Of a stretch of 64,000 bases of DNA, positions 11,190-23,257 are shown piece by piece (the first letter of the stretch is position 1; the number at the start of each line of letters is the position of its first letter). The notes beneath the pieces were generated by a model that made no database searches, was not told where the DNA came from, and saw only the letters and a program-made list of their open reading frames with translations. The position numbers and the translations under genes are program-made. This DNA comes from Tipula vernalis (lineage: Eukaryota > Arthropoda > Insecta > Diptera > Tipulidae). The stretch covers positions 48,918,333 to 48,982,332 of the forward strand of contig OY282560.1 of the NCBI GenBank assembly GCA_958295665.1, read 5' to 3'.

Positions 11190-13260
11190 GTTGATACATA
11201 CATGGGCTATATCTGGGACAAACCAATATGAGATGTTCAACATCCTTCACACTTCCACACAACTCACAATCTTTGTCCTCATTGAAATGACGTTTTCAAA
11301 AGCATTCCTTCCAGTTTCCATGATTCAGCCTGAATCTCTCAACCGTTCGCAACATTCGCTTATCTCCTTTGTGCTCCTTAAAGAACGAAATCCTCAAAGA
11401 AGTACCACGGAGCACTCTGTACTTCATTCCTTTCGTTAGACTTTTCTCGTTAAATTCACATCTCTTGCATCCTTCCCTCCGTACTCCTGAACCATGTAAT
11501 TCAAAGTACACTTTTTAGCTAACATGTCGGCTCTTTCATTCCCTTCGATCTGTCTATGGTCACATCACGTTGACAGTGTACACATTGCCTTCTCTTCCAC
11601 CTCCACATTTTAGCCAACATAAACCACTCTGGGAATCGGAAAATATTACTATTTTCCTTTCCCCTTCATTCACAGCCAGTTTAATTCCCTCAAATATTAC
11701 AATCAGTTCAGCGTTCATTATACAGATACTTTTGTCCACTTTAAAATACTTTTCAACATTCTAAATAGTCATAAAGATACCAACACCCACTCCATTCTCA
11801 TTCACGGGTTGCGGACCAACATTGCCTATACTCAGAAACATGTTCAAATTTTCAAGTGCAATGTTAGTTCTATATATGTATGTTGGTTTGTACACCGCCC
11901 TACTTTGTAATCTTACAATCATTTCATTCCAAAACTCATTTTTATTAGTTATCATTCTCACCGACTCTCTCACTGTGATCCACTCTCTATCTTGTAATCA
12001 AGAGGTGAATCACCCATTTCAGACCACAGAGTGTGTATTGGGGTTGAGTTAATTGCCTCCTATATCACGTTCGAACCATTTCCATATACACTAATACCAT
12101 ATTCAATTTTGGAAGATACAAGGGCCGTCTTTAACATATCAGTCACACTCGGATGAGCGCCCCACTTAGGTTTGCTCACACTTATAATAACATTTGCAAC
12201 CTTTGATCTGAAACTCATATAAGCACCTACCCCTTTTGCGATCTTTGAGCCGCCACATCAATACTTCTCCCTTTTCCAATTACTACAAAATTGTCTGCAA
12301 ATTGCATTACGATTTGATTGTCTGCATTGATGTGGTGTATCTCATTGGTATATAGGTTGAACAGAGCTGGAGATATTTTACTTCCTTGCGGAAGTCCAAC
12401 ATTTGCAACTCCCTCCAACCTAAACCCACTTTCATTCAAAACCATGTTTCTCTCAGTTATAAAATCTTTTATCCACATATGTACTCCTACATACTTTCCG
12501 TGAAAATCTAAAATTCGAGAGAATTGGTTGTAATTTCCACGAAATCACATAAAAGCTCTTTAAATGTCCAAGAATACTGCAACAGCTTTTATATTATCCT
12601 TTCTTACTTCCCAAACAAACTTTTCCACACACTCGATTGCAGAGTGGTTATTTCGAAATCCAAATGTTTTCGATGGCAACAAATTATTTTCATTCACAAA
12701 ATCTTCCATTCGTTCTTTTATCATTCCATTTAAAATTTTTATAAAAACATTTGTCCGGTTTTGTTGAATCCATCCACACTTTGTTGAGTATCTCAAGCAA
12801 ATTATGTTTTGCTAACTCACTCAACGACAAAATCATTTTATAACTTACGCGGTTCATCCCTGGAGTGGTAGATTTTTATCTATCTAACACTCCCAGGAAC
12901 TCTCCCCATTCATACTTACAATCCACTCTTTCATTTCTACTCATTCTCTCTTCAAAACCATTTTTATAAATTCTTCACCTTTTCTCTGTTCTTACATACC
13001 ACATTGTTCACATTAAAATGTTTACCATTCACCCTATAAAATAAACTCCAAATATCCTTAGTTGTGGTTATATTCTGCGAATAGCCTATTTCAATGTCTC
13101 TTTCATTTTACCATACATAATCATATTCTCACTACTCCCATTCCTATTAAATTCGCGCAATGCTATTCGCTTCTCCTTTTATATCAGAATTGAACTTCAT
13201 TGTTCCACCAACCATTCACATTAATCTCTTTCATATCCACATTTTTCGTTCAATTTCACT
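11190..13260 (-). pseudogene. I-like non-LTR retrotransposon relic (RT plus RNase H)
   Basis: On the minus strand from 13260 leftwards there are a linker (REFNRNGSSENMIMYGKM), an RT segment (VSYKMILSLSELAKHNLLEI), FGFRNNHSAIECVEKFVWEV, and the RT core GLPQGSKISPALFNLYTNEI with a metal-binding motif reading FADN instead of FADD. Further left an RNase H domain is recognisable (MNAELIVIFEGIKLA, KIVIFSDS at about 11640-11715). A C-terminal stretch at 11296-11511 follows. RNase H downstream of RT points to the I group of non-LTR elements. The endonuclease is missing, so the copy is 5'-truncated. Stops and frameshifts are frequent, and the FADN change alone would abolish polymerase activity. Confidence 0.7.
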
Positions 13261-13343
13261 ATCTAACTGGCTTTGATTTATTTGATTTTCTCCGAGAATC
13301 TCATCTTCTTGTTATTTATTATTTCACGTTTTTTCCTAAATCA

Positions 13344-13366
13344 TTCATGATCATTTTGATCATGAA
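13344..13366. repeat. Short perfect palindrome
   Basis: Arms TTCATGATCA (13344-13353) and TGATCATGAA (13357-13366) are separated by 3 bases. They lie between the I-like relic and mariner copy C, and no function can be assigned. Confidence 0.7.
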
Positions 13367-13398
13367 ATGATCACCACCCAAATTCTCTTCTTCTCTCT

Positions 13399-13859
13399 CA
13401 AATAATTTTATTAGTAGCGAACATTGATTCCATTCCTTCCCCTGCTCGCCGTTGACGGTTACAATAAAGCCAGTTTCGTTTTGGCAGAAGTAGGCCAAAA
13501 TCCGGACCAGACAGTTCTCGGAATGGGTTTGGTGCTGGTGTGTCTCTTGTAGATTGGCGTTGTCTATGCTCGTTTACCGTAAGATGCTGGGTCAGTTGGA
13601 TTTTATAATAGATACAGATTCCAATCCTGACGCAAAATTTGCCAAGTTCAAGCCGCAGAAAGGTCAAGTTCTTATAAACGACGAGAAATTGACTGCTTCA
13701 GGTTTTCCTGTACACTCTTACGCACAGCAGCGATGTTTTCAGCAGACCTTGCGTTTCGGTAACGTACGGGTGTTGGCTAATTATTTACCGAAACGGATGA
13801 CTCGAATTTGGCCAAAATTTTATAATTTGCACACGTTGTTCAACGCTATAACCTTCCAT
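13399..13859 (-). pseudogene. Tc1/mariner-superfamily transposase relic, copy C
   Basis: The minus-strand ATG at 13859 opens MEGYSVEQRVQIIKFWP, a mariner-type N-terminus. A deletion follows, then the linker SVQENLKQSISRR-like sequence, KIQLTQHLTVNEHRQRQ and, after a second deletion, GFW and the YFCQNETGFIVTVNGEQG region. The catalytic C-terminal part is missing. The pieces sit in different frames. The shared KIQLTQ and TVNGE motifs put it in the same family as copies A and B, in the opposite orientation. Confidence 0.7.
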
Positions 13860-15160
13860 GGTGATTTGCCATATACTACTAAACAATTCACAACAAATTT
13901 GACAGGTGTTGCTTAAACAACATGGCTTGCTATGGCTGCAACCAAAAAAAAATTTCGAGCGTCCCTATTGAAAGACCCTTATTTTAAAGTTTTGTAAATT
14001 CACTCATAGGGCATCAGAAAAAACAAAAAAATGTTTGTAACGGAATATTACGAAACATTACGAATAATATAAAAACGATAGATTGGCGAACATAATACGA
14101 AGAACATTAATTTTGATGTCGAGCACTCGGTTTTTCGAGAAAAATATTGGAATTGTATTTGCTTAATTATCGCCAAACAGACAAACCGACTTGTGTTCTG
14201 TAGGTATGCGCCTAAGGAAATTTTTTTTTGTCAGGGGCTGCCGAAAAGATTAAAGAATCCTTATTATTCGGCTTCTTTATCGGCCAAGGCCGATTTAGTA
14301 GTGGTTTGAAAAAGACTACACTTCATCTCTCGCTTATACTATTTGTAAAAGAGATATTTTGGGCTAATGTTATATTCTTCCAAACTTTCTTGATTTGTGC
14401 CCATAAATATTCTCTGTTTGTCGGTTTCCTTAGTGGGAATTCTCATTTAACATTTCGCCATAGATTCTTAGTTCTTTTTGGCCGTTCTAAATAAGTTGTT
14501 CATACTTTTAGATTATATTTGGGGTGCTGATAACGCCACATTAGCGGAAGACCGAGAATTTCGATATATTTAAGGACATTCATAATTCCATCGATTATGC
14601 GAGACACTAATTACAATAAGTAATAAGTGTCACATTATCTTCCTCAAAACCGCTTTCACATCATTCACTTTCAAGTAATCACCTGTGCGATTTATTATTC
14701 ACTCCATAATTAAATCAAGTTATGTATAAATTTCGTAAATTATTCAATATATCTACACAAAAGATAAACTGCACAGCGGCTTAATACTTAAACACACAGT
14801 AAATTGTATTTTCCGAATAAAAAAGTACTACATAGGACAAACTGATCGCTCATTTATTTTTGTTTCAATGAACAAGCGAAATAAAGGTTTTGTTTTCATT
14901 CTAAATTTGCATCTGCATGGACCAATGTTATTAAAATCAATTAAAAAAAAAAATTCTAACGTTTTGAAGGTTACTGAGTCCGAAAATGCAACAAAAAAAA
15001 TATCCATCCCTACAGCTGTCTGGATGTCTGTACTCATGATATATCGAGAAAGGCTTATCCGATAAGGAATTTTTTTACCGATAATCTGTTTTTATTTCTT
15101 TGGTCAAGGTGGATTAATAAAAAAGCGACTGAAACATCAAAACGAAATTGGAGCGGAATT
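13860..15160. other. Non-coding flank
   Basis: No gene is recognised. The first 150 bases may hold the 5' untranslated part and terminal repeat of mariner copy C. The rest is AT-rich, with unsupported frames at 14228-14494 and 14868-15065. Confidence 0.4.
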
Positions 15161-15162
15161 TA

Positions 15163-15450
15163 GGGTTGTGTGAGGGTTGAGTTGAGGTTGAGTTGGGGTT
15201 GAGTTGAAGTTGGGTTAGGGTTGAGTTTTGAGTGCGCAGTTTAGTTGGGGGTGTATTTCGGGGTAGAATTAAGGGTTCTAGTTAGAGTCAGCATTAGTTG
15301 ATTTGAGATGAGTTAAAGTACGCATACTTATAGTTTTCAGACTATGTTGATTTGAGATTGTGTTAAGGGGTTAGTCGGAGGTTGAGATGAGAGTTAAATT
15401 GAATGTTGAATTGGGATTGAGTTTATGAATGTACAAGCATGTGTGAGTTA
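15163..15450. repeat. GTTGAG-rich minisatellite, left part
   Basis: Degenerate tandem units such as GGTTGAGTTGA and GGTTGAGTTGG dominate this stretch, with variants such as GTTGGGTTAGGG. The array is split by the Gypsy element at 15451 and resumes at 19951. Confidence 0.75.
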
Positions 15451-15592
15451 TGTCACAAGCGATATCTTGTGCTTAGCATTGGAACTAGTGTTCCAACTGT
15501 TATACACTAATATTGTTATACAGTAATGTCGATACACTGAACTGAATTGAATAAAAGCCAGTCTAAAACGTAACACCAAGCCTTTCAATACA
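15451..15592 (+). repeat. 5' LTR of the 15.4-kb Gypsy element
   Basis: It begins TGTCACAAGCGATATC and ends TTTCAATACA. It includes AATAAA within GAATAAAAGCC. Compared with the 3' LTR it lacks one short ATTGTTATAC-containing duplication and carries an extra CAGT. Confidence 0.9.
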
Positions 15593-15607
15593 TAGTGTCA
15601 GATAAAG
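15593..15607 (+). other. Degenerate primer binding site
   Basis: TAGTGTCAGATAAAG directly follows the 5' LTR. It resembles TGGTGTCAGA, a site used with tRNA-Leu in related Gypsy elements. One mismatch lies in the first ten bases and agreement is poor beyond them. Confidence 0.4.
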
Positions 15608-15921
15608 TTTTAAGAAGAGAAAAATTATAATGAGTCCAATTAAAATGAGTGATAAAATGATAAGAAGTGAATATTATCAAAAAAAAAAAAAAAAAAGCGT
15701 AATAATTAAGTTAAAGATAATAACAGATCTGGATGGGCATTAATTCAAAAGATAATTGAACGCAAAAAATTATTGAGAAAAATCCAAGGATGGATGCCAT
15801 GCTTTGAGTGATTTTATTTTGCGATATACGAGGATATAAGTATATACAGAGACATACGAATAAATAACATACGGCGTGTAATAATAAAATCGAAGGCATT
15901 AAAGCACCAAAGCCATTAATA

Positions 15922-16702
15922 GTGCTTCCAAGTGGCACAGATTATGATTCGTGGTTGGATCAATTTGAATTCTATGCAGCAGCCATAGAGTTAGAGAAAA
16001 AATCGGAGATCGTGCAATTTGCGACGTTCATGACGACAATAGGACCAGCAGCGCAAAAAATTTTTAAGACGTTCCAAATCAAAGATGAAGACAAAAAATG
16101 CAGTGTATTGAAAGAAAAGTTTAAGACATATTTCAATCCAAAAATCAAATATAACATTTGAACGTTATGTATTTAACACAATAGTGCAAAAAGAGGATCA
16201 AACGTTTGAGGAACTTTTGATGAGCAGTAGAGCACAAATAATCAAATGCAAATTTGGACAATTAGAGGATGAACTGCTAATGGACAAGGTTGTAATTGGG
16301 GTGCATTCGCAGAAAATCAGGGAAAGATTGCTGTCAGATGAGAACTTAACGCAGGAAAAAGCAATAGGTATATGCAGATCAAATGAAATTGCAACACGAC
16401 CAAAAATGTCGACAATGTCATCAAATACGGAACAATTGGTGGACTTTATAGGCAAAAATAGGTCCAACAATGCAAATAACTTGAGTGAGTACAAAAATAA
16501 AAATGTTAGTAGTAGTTCTCAGAGTTTAAATAAAAATAAATTAATTGAGTGTCAATATTGTAAGAGAAAACACATGCCAAGTAAAACACAATATCCAACA
16601 TTTGGTGAAAAATGCTTGAATTGCGGTAAATTTAATCATTTTAAGATTGCATCTAGAAGAAACAATTTTAGAAAGAATACAGCAAATATGGTTGAGAATT
16701 AA
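15922..16702 (+). pseudogene. Gypsy gag (15.4-kb element), frameshifted
   Basis: The first frame (15922-16161) has a retrotransposon gag start (SGTDYDSWLDQFEFYA). A second frame (16184-16702) continues with RERLLSDENLTQEKAIGICR and two zinc-knuckle-like motifs. A frame break near 16160-16184 separates them. Both knuckles have lost their last cysteine: CQYC...H is followed by a Tyr and CLNC...H by a Ser at that position. RNA packaging by this gag would be doubtful even without the frameshift. Confidence 0.75.
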
Positions 16703-16717
16703 CATGTTAATAGTGAC

Positions 16718-19541
16718 ATGGATGATGAAGTTTATTTGATTCAAAGTATTGGTTCATTGAGTGGATCAAGAGACGAGTTTTTTGAGGATATTAAGATTAA
16801 AAATATTAGTTTTAGTTTTAAATTAGACACAGGAGCCCAATGTAATGTGATGAGTTTGAATGATTGTAAAAAGCTGAGAGTAGATATGCATGAATCAAAA
16901 ACTAAGAAACTTATCACATTTGGGGGAAATTTTATCAAGGTAATTGGGGAAATTTCAGTGAAGGTATTATTCAAAAAAGTAGTTTCAAATATAATTTTGA
17001 AAATTGTAAAAGAGGATGTAGTTCCCATTTTAGGCTGGAAAACGTGTAAAGAGTTAAATTTAGTCACTAGAAATATTAATGACAATTGTAAAATTAATGA
17101 AATTGAAATCAAAGATGCAATTTTTGAGGGTTTAGGTTGTATTAAGAACTTTGTGTATGATATCGATTTGATCGCCGATCCTAAGTTCGATAAGATGGAA
17201 CAACTAAATGTTATAAAACAAATAATTGAACCAACTCCGGCAGTTTCTCCAATTGTCATTGTTAAGAAAAATAACAAAATCAGAATTTGTTTGGATCCAA
17301 GCCAAGTAAATAAAAATATCTTGAGAAGGCACCATCCGCTGAAGACATTAGAGGAAATATCAGCAACAATTGCTAATTCTAAATTTTTCACGCTTATTGA
17401 TTGCAAGAAGGGGTTTTGGCAAATACCTGTTACTGAACGAAGTCAGAAATATTTGGCATTTGGCACTCCGTGGGGAAGATATACGTGTTTGAGGTTACCA
17501 TTTGGTTTGGCATCAGCACCTGAAGTGTTCCAGCAGATGATGAACCAGCTACTAGAGGGATGTAGAAATGTTGAGTGCTCAATGGATGACATACTAGTTC
17601 ATGCTTCTACGAGAGATGAGTTGGTTACGTATACTCAGCGAGTAATTGATAGAATAGAAAAAGCTGGAATCAAGTTAAACAGAGACAAATGTCTATTTAA
17701 CAAATCATATGTTAAGTTTTTGGGTCACATAGTATCAAATAGAGGACTGGAGATAGATCCAGAAAAAATTGCAACTATTTCAAACAGATTCAACGTATGC
17801 TCGAAATGATCACTTATGTAGCTAAGTTTATTCCAAACTGTTCGGAAATAACAGAACCGCTAAGAAAATTGATCAAGAAAAATACAGAATTTGTATGGGA
17901 AGTAGAGCAAGATCAAGCTTTTGAAAAAATAAAAAATCGATTAATAACAGCACCAGTTTTGAAATATTATGACGTTAACAAGGATGTGACATTATCGGTG
18001 GATGCCAGTAAAAATCCAGTCGAGGCGGCGGTATTGATTCAGGATGAGCACCCGGTCGCATATGCATCAAGATCATTAAGTGAGTGTGAACAAAACTACC
18101 CACATATAGAAAAGGAAGCTACAGCAATACGTTTCTCAGTTAAAAAATTTCATGAGTATATACATGGGAAAAAATTTATTGTTGAGACAGATCATAAACC
18201 TTTGGAATCGATATTCAAACAGCCATAAACTGCCATATTTTCCTCAAATAATATACAAAAAAGGGAGAGATATACCATTAGCAGATGCTTTAAGTCGTGA
18301 TTGTGATAATCCAAAGTAAACGAAACAAGAAGATCTGGAAATTAGTGTAATTGTCCCAATGTCGGACAATGCAATAGAAAATTTGAGGGCAGAAATAGAA
18401 AATGAAACACACCTTCAGACATTGAAAAGTTATATATTGAAAGGCTGGCCTGAGAGTAATTCAGAAATACCAAGAGATATTGAACATTTTGCAAATTTTA
18501 AAGAAGAACTGGCAGTATACGATGATGAAAAAAGACGTTAGCTGCTGTGCATACAGGTTCAACGATGCAAAGAGCTCGTCAATTATTCTACTGGCAAGGG
18601 TTAACACAGGATACGATTGACTTCGTAGAACAATGTGCAGTGTGTCAGCAAACACATAAAAGTAATATCAAAGAACCTATTATGAGTAAAGAAGTTCCAA
18701 GTCTACCATTTGAAATAGTGGCAACAGACCTGTTTCACTTAAATGATGAAACGTATTTAGTGGTGGTGGACAGTTACTCCGTTTTCTTCGAAATAGAGAA
18801 ACTTAATAACATGATGTCAGCCGAAGTAATACAAATATTAAAGAAAATATTTGCTACCCATGGTACACCTAGAATACTGGAAAGTGATAATGGTCCTCTC
18901 AATATTCGGCTAGAGAATTTTTGGAATTCAGCAAAAAGTAGAATTTTGAGCATAAGACATCGAGTCCTCAGTTTCCAAGAGCAAATGGTTTGGCAGAACG
19001 AGCAGTTCAGACAGCTAAACTAATGATGAAAAAATGCGTCAAAGACAATACGGATTTCTATCTCGCACTACAAAATATGCGTAATACACCTAGAGATAAT
19101 TGCCTAGAGTCTCCCAATCAAAGGCTAATGAGCAGATTGACAAGAACAAATCTTCCAATTGGCAAGCAGCTTCTGGAACCTAAAATAATCCAAGGACGAG
19201 GATTAAGAAACAAGCAAAAAAAATATGCTGATAAAAACACGAAGGTTCGGCAAGATCCAATACTCAATAAGAAAGTTTGTATTCAAATGGGTCCTAGAAA
19301 TTGGATTACAGGGGCAGTAATGGAAAAGCTGCGAGCTGCAAGATCGGTGTTAGTGCAGTCCGATGATGGAAATCGATACAAACGTAACTCTCATCATCTT
19401 CGCAAAACCAGGTTGATAGAACCAATCAAACGTGAAAATAAATTCATACATATAGAAGACAGTTCACAAGATACGGTTAAAAGCATTGGTGATGACAAAC
19501 AGGTTATAAATAGTGAGAGGTCGAATAAAGGTTTTCGGTGA
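16718..19541 (+). pseudogene. Gypsy pol (15.4-kb element): protease, RT, RNase H, integrase, broken
   Basis: The longest frame (16718-17809) carries the protease site LDTGAQCNVMS and the RT core with LPFGLASAPEVFQQMM and a catalytic box reading SMDDILV, where an aromatic residue and any residue usually precede DD. A frameshift near 17780-17800 leads into the RNase H frame (17797-18228; VDASKNP, TDHKPL). A small deletion after TDHKPLESIFKQ and a further stop precede the integrase frames (18547-19023, 18990-19541) with CAVCQ, ATDLFH and SDNGP. At least four lesions are present, so no complete enzyme can be made from this copy. Confidence 0.8.
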
Positions 19542-19785
19542 AACAGTAACTAGATCGGGAAGAGTTAGTAAAGCACCAAAAAGATTGGATCTTTGAGTTC
19601 AGTCATGGCTTAGTATTAAAACTAATCATAAATATTATATTACATATATAGTTAGTATGAAGAAATAACGTATATAAAAAAAAAAGGAGGAATAGTATGA
19701 AATCATTTGAATTTTGATTAAGCTAATCATTTTAAATTATATTCATTATTAGTTTTATTCATTGTAATCTTTATAATATTATATA

Positions 19786-19797
19786 AGAAAAGGGAGA
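19786..19797 (+). other. Polypurine tract
   Basis: AGAAAAGGGAGA lies directly upstream of the 3' LTR, as expected for second-strand priming in an LTR retrotransposon. Confidence 0.75.
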
Positions 19798-19950
19798 TGT
19801 CACAAGCGATATCTTGTGCTTAGCATTGTAACTAGTGTTCCAACTGTTATACAGTAATATTGTTATACTTAATATTGTTATACAGTAATGTCGATACATT
19901 GAACTGAATTGAATAAAAGCCTAAAATGTAACACCAAGCCTTTCATTACA
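19798..19950 (+). repeat. 3' LTR of the 15.4-kb Gypsy element
   Basis: It begins TGTCACAAGCGATATC and ends TTTCATTACA, followed by the AGTTA target duplication. It carries an extra ATTGTTATAC-type duplication relative to the 5' LTR. Confidence 0.9.
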
Positions 19951-20045
19951 AGTTAAGTTGAAGTTGAGTTGGGATCAAGAGAAGGGTTTGGTTGGGGAAT
20001 AATATGGGGATTTAGTTCGATGTTGGATTGAATTGGAAGCTTTGT
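19951..20045. repeat. GTTGAG-rich minisatellite, right part
   Basis: The array interrupted at 15450 continues here (AGTTAAGTTGAAGTTGAGTT) and decays within about 90 bases. Confidence 0.65.
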
Positions 20046-21950
20046 TCGCCTCTTGAGGTTTCAGCAATGAATTTTGTCAGGTCTTTGTTCCCTTTTAGCA
20101 TCCTTTTCCCTCGACCATATTTTTGAATGAATAATTATCAAAGCAAAAAAAATTCCAGCACTAATAATATTGTATGAGTCTTATGTCATTGCAATTTTCT
20201 TTGTCCAATATGATGTTCTTTTATGAATATTATAGGGAAATTTACAAACATGCCACCGATTATTCGCATTCACCGCGATATCTTATCGTTTTTTTTTTTT
20301 TCAATATGCAGCAAAACAAAAAATTCTAAACTTGTTTACAAACATACTGATAAGATAACAAGTAGTCTACTTACATTACGCATGTGTGTTTCCCACGTGT
20401 GTATCTGTATCTGTTTATTATTTGTTTATAGCATAAGTTAATCTTAATTCGGAGCGAAACTTAGTAACAATTTTTGGGGAAATCCAATTTCGTTTACTTG
20501 AAAGTATTTCATCGTACATACATAACTGTAATACGAACACAAATACAGCTGTTTCTTATATTCATGATCACACATGAATATACTACTAACGCGTCATACG
20601 AGAAAATGGCGTCGCATGCAATTCAGTTTAGTGCACTCGTTTATAAATCATTTAATTCTAAAATATACTTTCATATATCATTTCAAGTTTGTATAGTATG
20701 TGACAAACAATAATCATTATATGAATGAAAGTATTTTAAAGTGATTAGTGGTAAAAGTGATAGTTTTCGTTGGTAACGGCATTACACATTACGCTTTTGT
20801 TAAAAAAATGTCATTTATTTACATCGCGAAACCAGTTGATTAATTAATTAACAGTTGGCTATATGCAAGCGAATTGCATTTATAGACAAAGCACACAATG
20901 TACAGTAATAACTGCATATCATAAGCAGAAAATATCATTTATAACGGTTATGATAATTAAATAATAATAAAACTTCTAATTGCTTGCATCATATACATAC
21001 AAACATAACTACCTTCCTTCTCATCATACGAGTATGTAAGCGAGCTCGAAGGTAAATTAGCCTTAATTTGATTGGACAAGTATTCATCGAATTTTGGGTT
21101 AATTATCATCATCAATAGTATCTCATTCATTATTTATAATAATGACATACGACTAATTGCTCTAATCACGATATCGCGTATACATTTTAATAATACTATG
21201 CATATGCACACTTGGAAGGTCATTGACCGATCGCCTTATATTATTAATACGTTATACGACATAAATTTACAAATACATATATACACCCACCAGACAACAA
21301 ACAAATCCTAAATCCGTGAACACCAAAACTATTTTGCTGGTTAATCGCCTTCTTTTGTATTAAGCTGATTAATAAACTAATTGTTAATGTACTGTACATT
21401 AAACAATAACAACAATATAAAAAACATATTTACAGAAAAGTAACTGATTACAGTCGCGAAAATGAAGTAGTATATTATACATATGTGAGTGTCACATTGT
21501 TATAAAGAAGGCACGACAACAATGACTTGGATTATCTATCCAGAAAATATGATAAAGGGTGGCGGTCAAGATAAATAGTTGAATACTAAAGTATATTCAT
21601 AGAATAACTTGGGCTAAACTTTCTGCTAATTATTCAAAATCTTCAAAGCCATCAATATTTCAATTCTAGAAGACTAAAAGAATTTAAGTAGGTAGCATTT
21701 GTCTTGCTAATAAATTCAAATTCTGAAATAACATATTTTGCGATAAATTGGCTAATTTTTGCTTTTTGGACAGATCATAGTTATTGCCCAGAGCAATTGC
21801 AATATTACATGGTAGATTCAGACTAGATGTGTAGACTACATATTGTGACACTTAACGATTCGTAGAGCCGTAATCTATTTCAATTTTAACTTTTTTCAAA
21901 AGGTAAACAGAGCAATTTTATACCGCTTCCTCGTTTAACGTATGGTACAC
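20046..21950. other. AT-rich non-coding stretch
   Basis: No recognisable coding domain or RNA gene was found on either strand. Short frames at 20223-20441, 20474-20713 and 21072-21311 lack motifs. Confidence 0.4.
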
Positions 21951-21957
21951 AACACAA

Positions 21958-22083
21958 ATTTACCATTTTACTTCAAATGTGTAAATTTTCAGCAAAAATT
22001 TGAGTTTGACGTTTTGGGTTGTCCCTTAAACGATATCTGGCTATCTGGTGGTGATTACTGAACTAAATTTTCGGATTTTCAAT
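21958..22083. repeat. About 120-bp repeat, copy 1
   Basis: The block contains TTGAGTTTGACGTTTTGGGT and GATATCTGGCTATCTGGTGG. It recurs in the same orientation at about 30350-30472 with roughly ten differences by eye. The two copies bracket the 319-bp array. Confidence 0.75.
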
Positions 22084-22843
22084 TGGATGGAAGTTTGAAA
22101 GGAAAACGCTCATTTTACAATTACTTAAAAAATTTGATTTTAGTTATTGTAGATGACAGTTTGAATTGAAAAAATTGAATTTTACATTAAAACTAAGAAA
22201 TAATCAAATTTGTCTTAATAAACGAATAGAAAATTAAAACCGCAAACGTTTTAAAAAAAGTAAAATTTGATAAGTTTGACCGAAGTTTGATTGAAGTTTG
22301 ATTGGAGTTGGATGAAAGTTTGAAAGGAATTATCTCATTTTACAATTTCTTACCAAATGAAATGTAAAATCAAGCCGAGAACGTTTTCAATCAAACGTTA
22401 ACATATCGATTTTCATATAAATCTTGTGTCAATAAAGTGATCCAGGTAAAATTTGATTGAAGTTATTGTAGATGACAATTTGAATTGGAAAAATGGAATT
22501 TTACATTAAAACTAAGATATAATCAAATTTGCCTTGTTAAACGAATAGAAAATTTAAACCGCAAACGTTTTAAAAAAAATAAAATTTGATAAGTTTGACC
22601 GAAGTTTGATATAAGTTTGATTGGAGTTGGATGGAAGTTTGAAAGGAAAACTCTCATTTTACAATTACTTACCAAATGAAATGTAAAATCAAACCGAGAA
22701 CGTTTTCAATCAAACGTAAACATATCGATTTTCATATAAATCTTGTTTCAGTTAAGTGATTCAGGTAAAATTTGATTTAAGTTTTTTTAGGTGACAGTTT
22801 GAATTGGAAAAATGGAATTTAACATTAAAACTAAGAAATAATC

Positions 22844-23068
22844 TGTAATGTACTCGTTCTTAATCTGCACCCTATAAATATTGTAACGTCGTATTCAACT
22901 TGTGTTTACCGTATACAACAATTATGTGTACGCCGTTTATATTGATCACCTCATGATCGGATTGAGTAGTCTAGTTGTGATTGCGAAAGCATTAAGTTGT
23001 GCCATAATACTTATATTAATAAATTCCATAATAATAAAAGTGTGTTTGATTTTACCTCAAATAAAACA
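22844..23068 (+). repeat. 5' LTR of the intact Gypsy element
   Basis: It starts TGTAATGTACTCG and ends CAAATAAAACA. A TATAAATA box is at 22873-22880 and an AATAAA signal near its 3' end. It is identical to 27206-27430. Confidence 0.95.
22873..22880 (+). promoter_or_regulatory. TATA box in the LTR
   Basis: TATAAATA lies 29 bp inside the 5' LTR, a plausible position for a compact U3 promoter. The same box is in the 3' LTR near 27235. Function is inferred from sequence only. Confidence 0.5.
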
Positions 23069-23083
23069 TTGGCGACGAGGATT
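23069..23083 (+). other. Primer binding site, tRNA-Ser type
   Basis: TTGGCGACGAGGATT follows the LTR. From its second base it matches the complement of a tRNA-Ser(GCT) 3' end (ATCCTCGTCGCCA). Mag-type elements are known to use tRNA-Ser. Confidence 0.7.
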
Positions 23084-23257
23084 AAAACGGAAATAATATT
23101 TTATTACATAATACCTGAATTGTGATTAATTTATTGCTCTTTAATAAATTAATCAAATTAAAATAATATTGTGACCGCGTGTTTGACACAAGTTATAGTT
23201 ACGGTAAAAATATTACGAAAAAAAAAAAAAAATCGTGTTATTAGTGAGTGAGTGATC

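Larger units (their letters stand above)
15451..19950 (+). mobile_element. Ty3/Gypsy LTR retrotransposon, full length but coding-defective
   Basis: Two LTRs (142 and 153 bp) bound a 4.5-kb element, and both start TGTCACAAGC and end in CA. A 5-bp target duplication AGTTA is present at 15446-15450 and 19951-19955. A gag with zinc-knuckle remnants, protease, reverse transcriptase, RNase H and integrase follow in Ty3/Gypsy order on the plus strand. The LTRs differ by several substitutions and a short insertion, so the insertion is not recent. Several frameshifts and small deletions break the polyprotein. The gag and protease style resembles the Mag-type/K02A2.6-like group. Confidence 0.9.

Noticed and set aside
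13554..13916. 120-codon plus-strand frame
   Set aside because: It is the antisense of mariner copy C, whose minus-strand motifs are clear.
14228..14494. 88-codon plus-strand frame with hydrophobic stretches
   Set aside because: There is no recognisable domain and the start context is poor. It is consistent with T-rich DNA.
16741..17406. 221-codon minus-strand frame
   Set aside because: It is the antisense shadow of the Gypsy protease-RT frame.
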